Below are positions 53,739 to 55,655 of a DNA stretch of 55,655 bases, piece after piece. This DNA is from Actinomycetes bacterium. GTDB lineage: Bacteria > Actinomycetota > Acidimicrobiia > Acidimicrobiales > Acidimicrobiaceae. Location of the stretch: assembly GCA_021819725.1 (NCBI GenBank), contig JAKAQR010000016.1, positions 1 to 55,655 on the forward strand. Direction: 5' to 3'. The notes beneath the pieces are model-generated. The model searched no databases. It worked only from the letters and a program-made list of their open reading frames with translations, and was not told the DNA's origin. A program made the translations under genes and the position numbers. Position 1 is the stretch's first letter; each line of letters starts with the position of its first letter.

Positions 53739-55202
53739 TTAGCCGAAGTCAGCTTTAAGGGTCGCCTCACTCTTTGCAATAGCTTGCTCCTCGCTCTTGG
53801 GATCAAAGCCCCGAGTAATAAGGAGATAGGCGATGGATGTGACGACGAGACCCACCAGCCATGAGATGTCAGTATCGTGAAGTAGCTTCGCTACCGGTCC
53901 GATGTAACTCAGAGAGCCGAGCTGCGGCAACACCATGAACGGAATCTCGGCGGCAAAACCGATCGCATAGGCGGTAATGCCCCGCCAGTTCCAGCGATGA
54001 TAGATGCCATCAAGTGAGAACAGATCGGTGATTGCATAGTGTCCACGACGTACGTAGAAGAAGTCAATCAAGTTTGTCGCGGTCCAAGGCACCAACAAAT
54101 ACAACATGAGCGTCAGTGCTGTGAAGACGGTATTCACAGCGCTCGTGGTGATCACATCACCGATCAGGTACCAGACAATAGCAAGGCCAATGATGGAGAT
54201 CACTCGGGCGGCGCGGGTTGGGTTCACTTTCTTAAAACAGTCGATTCCGGTCAACAGCGTCAGTGAGGCTCCATAGGCATTCATTCCCATGGTTGCGAGC
54301 AGTGCGAGTGCCGAAGCAAGCGCTGCCACGGAGCCGAGACCTCCAACGACGTTGTTACCTGCCGTCTTGAGACCCAAGAGACCGTCACTTGCATTGAGAT
54401 GAATGGCAAGCCATGCGCCAAGAGCGATTAGCCATACAGCCGATGATGACGCTCCAAAGAACACCGAGAAGATGACGGAACGACTCTTGGTCCTGCTGGG
54501 CAGGTAGCGGGAGTAATCAGAGACGTAGGGTGCGTAGGTGATGTTGTAGGCAGCGGCCGCAGAGAACTCTGCCATGAAAGCGGTAAAGGTGAAACCATAG
54601 TGAGCCTTGGGTACAAAGCCACCAGCATGGCCGGTGATAATCGCAATGGTGATAATGGTTATCAAGGGGAAGGAGATGACGAGCAGGATTCGAAAGACCC
54701 GGTGAACCCAATCATGACCAAAGATTGCGAGCAGTGCAGCGGCAATCACCGTCACCAGTGCGATAGCAGTCGGATTCCAGCCATACGCACCAGAGATCCC
54801 TTGCGCAAGAAGGACCTGATCGGTGACGTTAAAGGCCATGTAGGTAAAGAGCGCGACGAACAAGACGATCACAACACCGCGGTAGCCAAATTGCGCTCGC
54901 GACTGGATCATCTGTGGTAAGCCGAGCTTTGGACCTTGGGATCCATGGAATGCCATGAAGAATGTACCGACGACGATGCCGAGAAGACCAGCGAGTGCAG
55001 TCCACCACAGCGAGAGGCCCATTGCGGGGCCAATAAATCCGATGGGAATTGTGAAGTACTGGAAGTTACCGAGAAACCATAAGGGCGCCTGGTGCCACAG
55101 CTTGCCATGCCGCTCTCGTTCTGGAATCCAGTCAATCGAGTGCACCTCAATACCTCGAACCGGCTGCACCAGCTCCTGCTGCTGACGTGGTTCTGTGTCC
55201 AC
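53739..55202 (-). CDS. NCS1-family nucleobase/cation symporter
   Basis: 487 residues from GTG 55202, chosen because GGAGGGGGG lies six bases upstream; the longer frame adds an unlikely N-terminus. About 12 transmembrane helices are visible, starting with FTIPIGFIGPAMGLSLWWTA. The family signatures QMIQSRAQFGYRGVVI and NITYAPYVSDYSRYLPSRTK, with the flanking Trp and Asn/Asp residues, mark the cytosine, purine, allantoin, thiamine or hydantoin uptake group. It brings in the solute with sodium or protons. It is cotranscribed with the XRE-cupin regulator. The exact substrate cannot be told from sequence alone. Confidence 0.9.
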   Translation of the reverse strand: MDTEPRQQQELVQPVRGIEVHSIDWIPERERHGKLWHQAPLWFLGNFQYFTIPIGFIGPAMGLSLWWTALAGLLGIVVGTFFMAFHGSQGPKLGLPQMIQSRAQFGYRGVVIVLFVALFTYMAFNVTDQVLLAQGISGAYGWNPTAIALVTVIAAALLAIFGHDWVHRVFRILLVISFPLITIITIAIITGHAGGFVPKAHYGFTFTAFMAEFSAAAAYNITYAPYVSDYSRYLPSRTKSRSVIFSVFFGASSSAVWLIALGAWLAIHLNASDGLLGLKTAGNNVVGGLGSVAALASALALLATMGMNAYGASLTLLTGIDCFKKVNPTRAARVISIIGLAIVWYLIGDVITTSAVNTVFTALTLMLYLLVPWTATNLIDFFYVRRGHYAITDLFSLDGIYHRWNWRGITAYAIGFAAEIPFMVLPQLGSLSYIGPVAKLLHDTDISWLVGLVVTSIAYLLITRGFDPKSEEQAIAKSEATLKADFG

Positions 55203-55435
55203 TGCTGCCCCCCTCCTGCTAGTCGTTGCCCAATAGTATACGAACGTTTTTGCTACTTGATACGACAAATGGAAAATTTGCTGAAGGATTTTAATCAATT
55301 GTGCTCCGGTCACTTCCGCCGAGGTAGTCAACGCGCTCGTAACGGCAAGAGTTGGGCAGCTGGCAGAGCGTATAATCTCGACGAAATCACTCGTCCCAGT
55401 TTCTTCGATTGTTCGCCGAAGGCAGGTCCACGTTG
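55203..55435. other. Promoter region of the NCS1 gene and rearrangement junction
   Basis: A TATACT box lies at about 55236-55241 on the minus strand, about 35 bases before the GTG. The junction with the truncated transfer operon falls at about 55430. Confidence 0.35.
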
Positions 55436-55471
55436 CTAGTCCAGTCGATCAGGCGTCTTTCGCCTGAACAT
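55436..55471 (-). pseudogene. 11-codon start of the next transfer gene (VirB4-like ATPase expected)
   Basis: The stop of the SCO6880-family gene overlaps an ATG (TGATG). That ATG opens MFRRKTPDRLD and then hits a stop. In related operons the gene after SCO6880 is, as I recall, a VirB4/TraC-like ATPase with a similar basic start. The remainder has been lost by rearrangement that brought in the NCS1 operon. Confidence 0.4.
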
Positions 55472-55655
55472 CAAAACACCTCTCGTGCGAGTGGCAATGC
55501 TGCAATGACAAAGCCCTGCGTCTGGCGACCATAGAGGATCCGAGTCTCACACGCTGACTGTGCGGCAGCCAGCTCAATCTGGGATACGGCTGCTGATAAC
55601 GCCTCTTCCGTGGGTGCTGAGATTGCGATGAAGCCAGAGAACTGCACATCTGCGT
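55471..55655 (-). CDS. SCO6880-family conjugal transfer protein, C-terminal part
   Basis: 61 codons entering from the right edge read ADVQFSGFIAISAPTEEALS, AAVSQIELAAAQSACETRIL and YGRQTQGFVIAALPLAREVF, then stop. This is the conserved C-terminus of SCO6880 proteins (FSGY.TV.AP....L......E.AA.......LYGQQ...F...LPL.R). Strand and frame match the fragment that leaves the window at base 1: joining the two ends gives an open frame through ...LKSIRK-D-ADVQFSGF. About 50 residues of the family consensus between them seem missing. It is probably the rest of the same gene. Confidence 0.8.
   Translation of the reverse strand, partial: ADVQFSGFIAISAPTEEALSAAVSQIELAAAQSACETRILYGRQTQGFVIAALPLAREVF

Noticed and set aside
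1..55655. CRISPR array or rRNA genes
   Set aside because: I saw no regularly spaced repeats with unique spacers and no rRNA-like sequence anywhere in the window.

Overview
The window looks like accessory DNA from an actinobacterium. GTG and TTG starts are common, and the transfer genes are of the actinobacterial SCO6880/DUF6112 type. The integrase, excisionase and XRE-TPR regulator also fit that phylum. I cannot fix the genus; an acidophilic Acidimicrobiia-like host is a guess. Most of the window reads as an integrative/conjugative element or integrative plasmid that carries cargo and has been worn down by insertion sequences, truncations and duplications.

Layout. 0-4.8 kb (minus strand): conjugation operon with a small one-helix protein, an NlpC/P60 wall hydrolase, a DUF6112-like two-helix protein, a bitopic membrane protein, a TrbL/VirB6-like protein and the N-terminal part of an SCO6880-family protein that runs off base 1. 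The C-terminal end of an SCO6880-family protein enters at the right edge (55471-55655) on the same strand and in a matching frame. The two ends are therefore probably neighbours on a circular or tandem molecule of about 55.7 kb. 5.5-8.9 kb: a membrane protein and a TIR-domain gene cut by an IS630-type element. 9.5-14.4 kb: replication/control block (P-loop ATPase, unknown 293-aa protein, excisionase, divergent XRE-TPR regulator) and a HAD hydrolase. 14.5-21.8 kb: small enzymes, duplicated gene pieces, exported proteins and an intact IS630-type element. 21.9-26.3 kb: MobF relaxase-helicase and a divergent small gene.

26.6-38 kb: GNAT, cupin and VOC genes, then an HNH nuclease, then a tight three-gene operon of vWA, PP2C phosphatase and a membrane-anchored kinase with helix-hairpin-helix domains (TerY-P-like), a DUF6994-like gene, an intact tyrosine integrase and a PD-(D/E)XK nuclease. 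38-44 kb: a decayed IS1595-type transposase, a TadB fragment and a two-gene SF1 helicase/DUF2290 operon in apparently more GC-rich DNA. 44.7-45.8 kb: a truncated second integrase, tandem 12-bp repeats and the 3' half of a tRNA-Ala, which together look like an attachment site. 45.8-55.4 kb: metabolic and transport cargo (BNR-type lipoprotein, peptide-binding protein without its permease, FMN-binding protein, SnoaL-like protein, dead zinc alcohol dehydrogenase, XRE-cupin regulator, NCS1 permease).

Mobilisation genes (relaxase, parts of a type IV secretion system, integrase, excisionase) are present. The VirB4-like ATPase seems reduced to 11 codons and no VirD4/TraG coupling protein is visible, so self-transfer is doubtful. 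At least three defence-like loci (TIR, vWA-PP2C-kinase, helicase-DUF2290) and two stand-alone nucleases make the cargo resemble a defence island.
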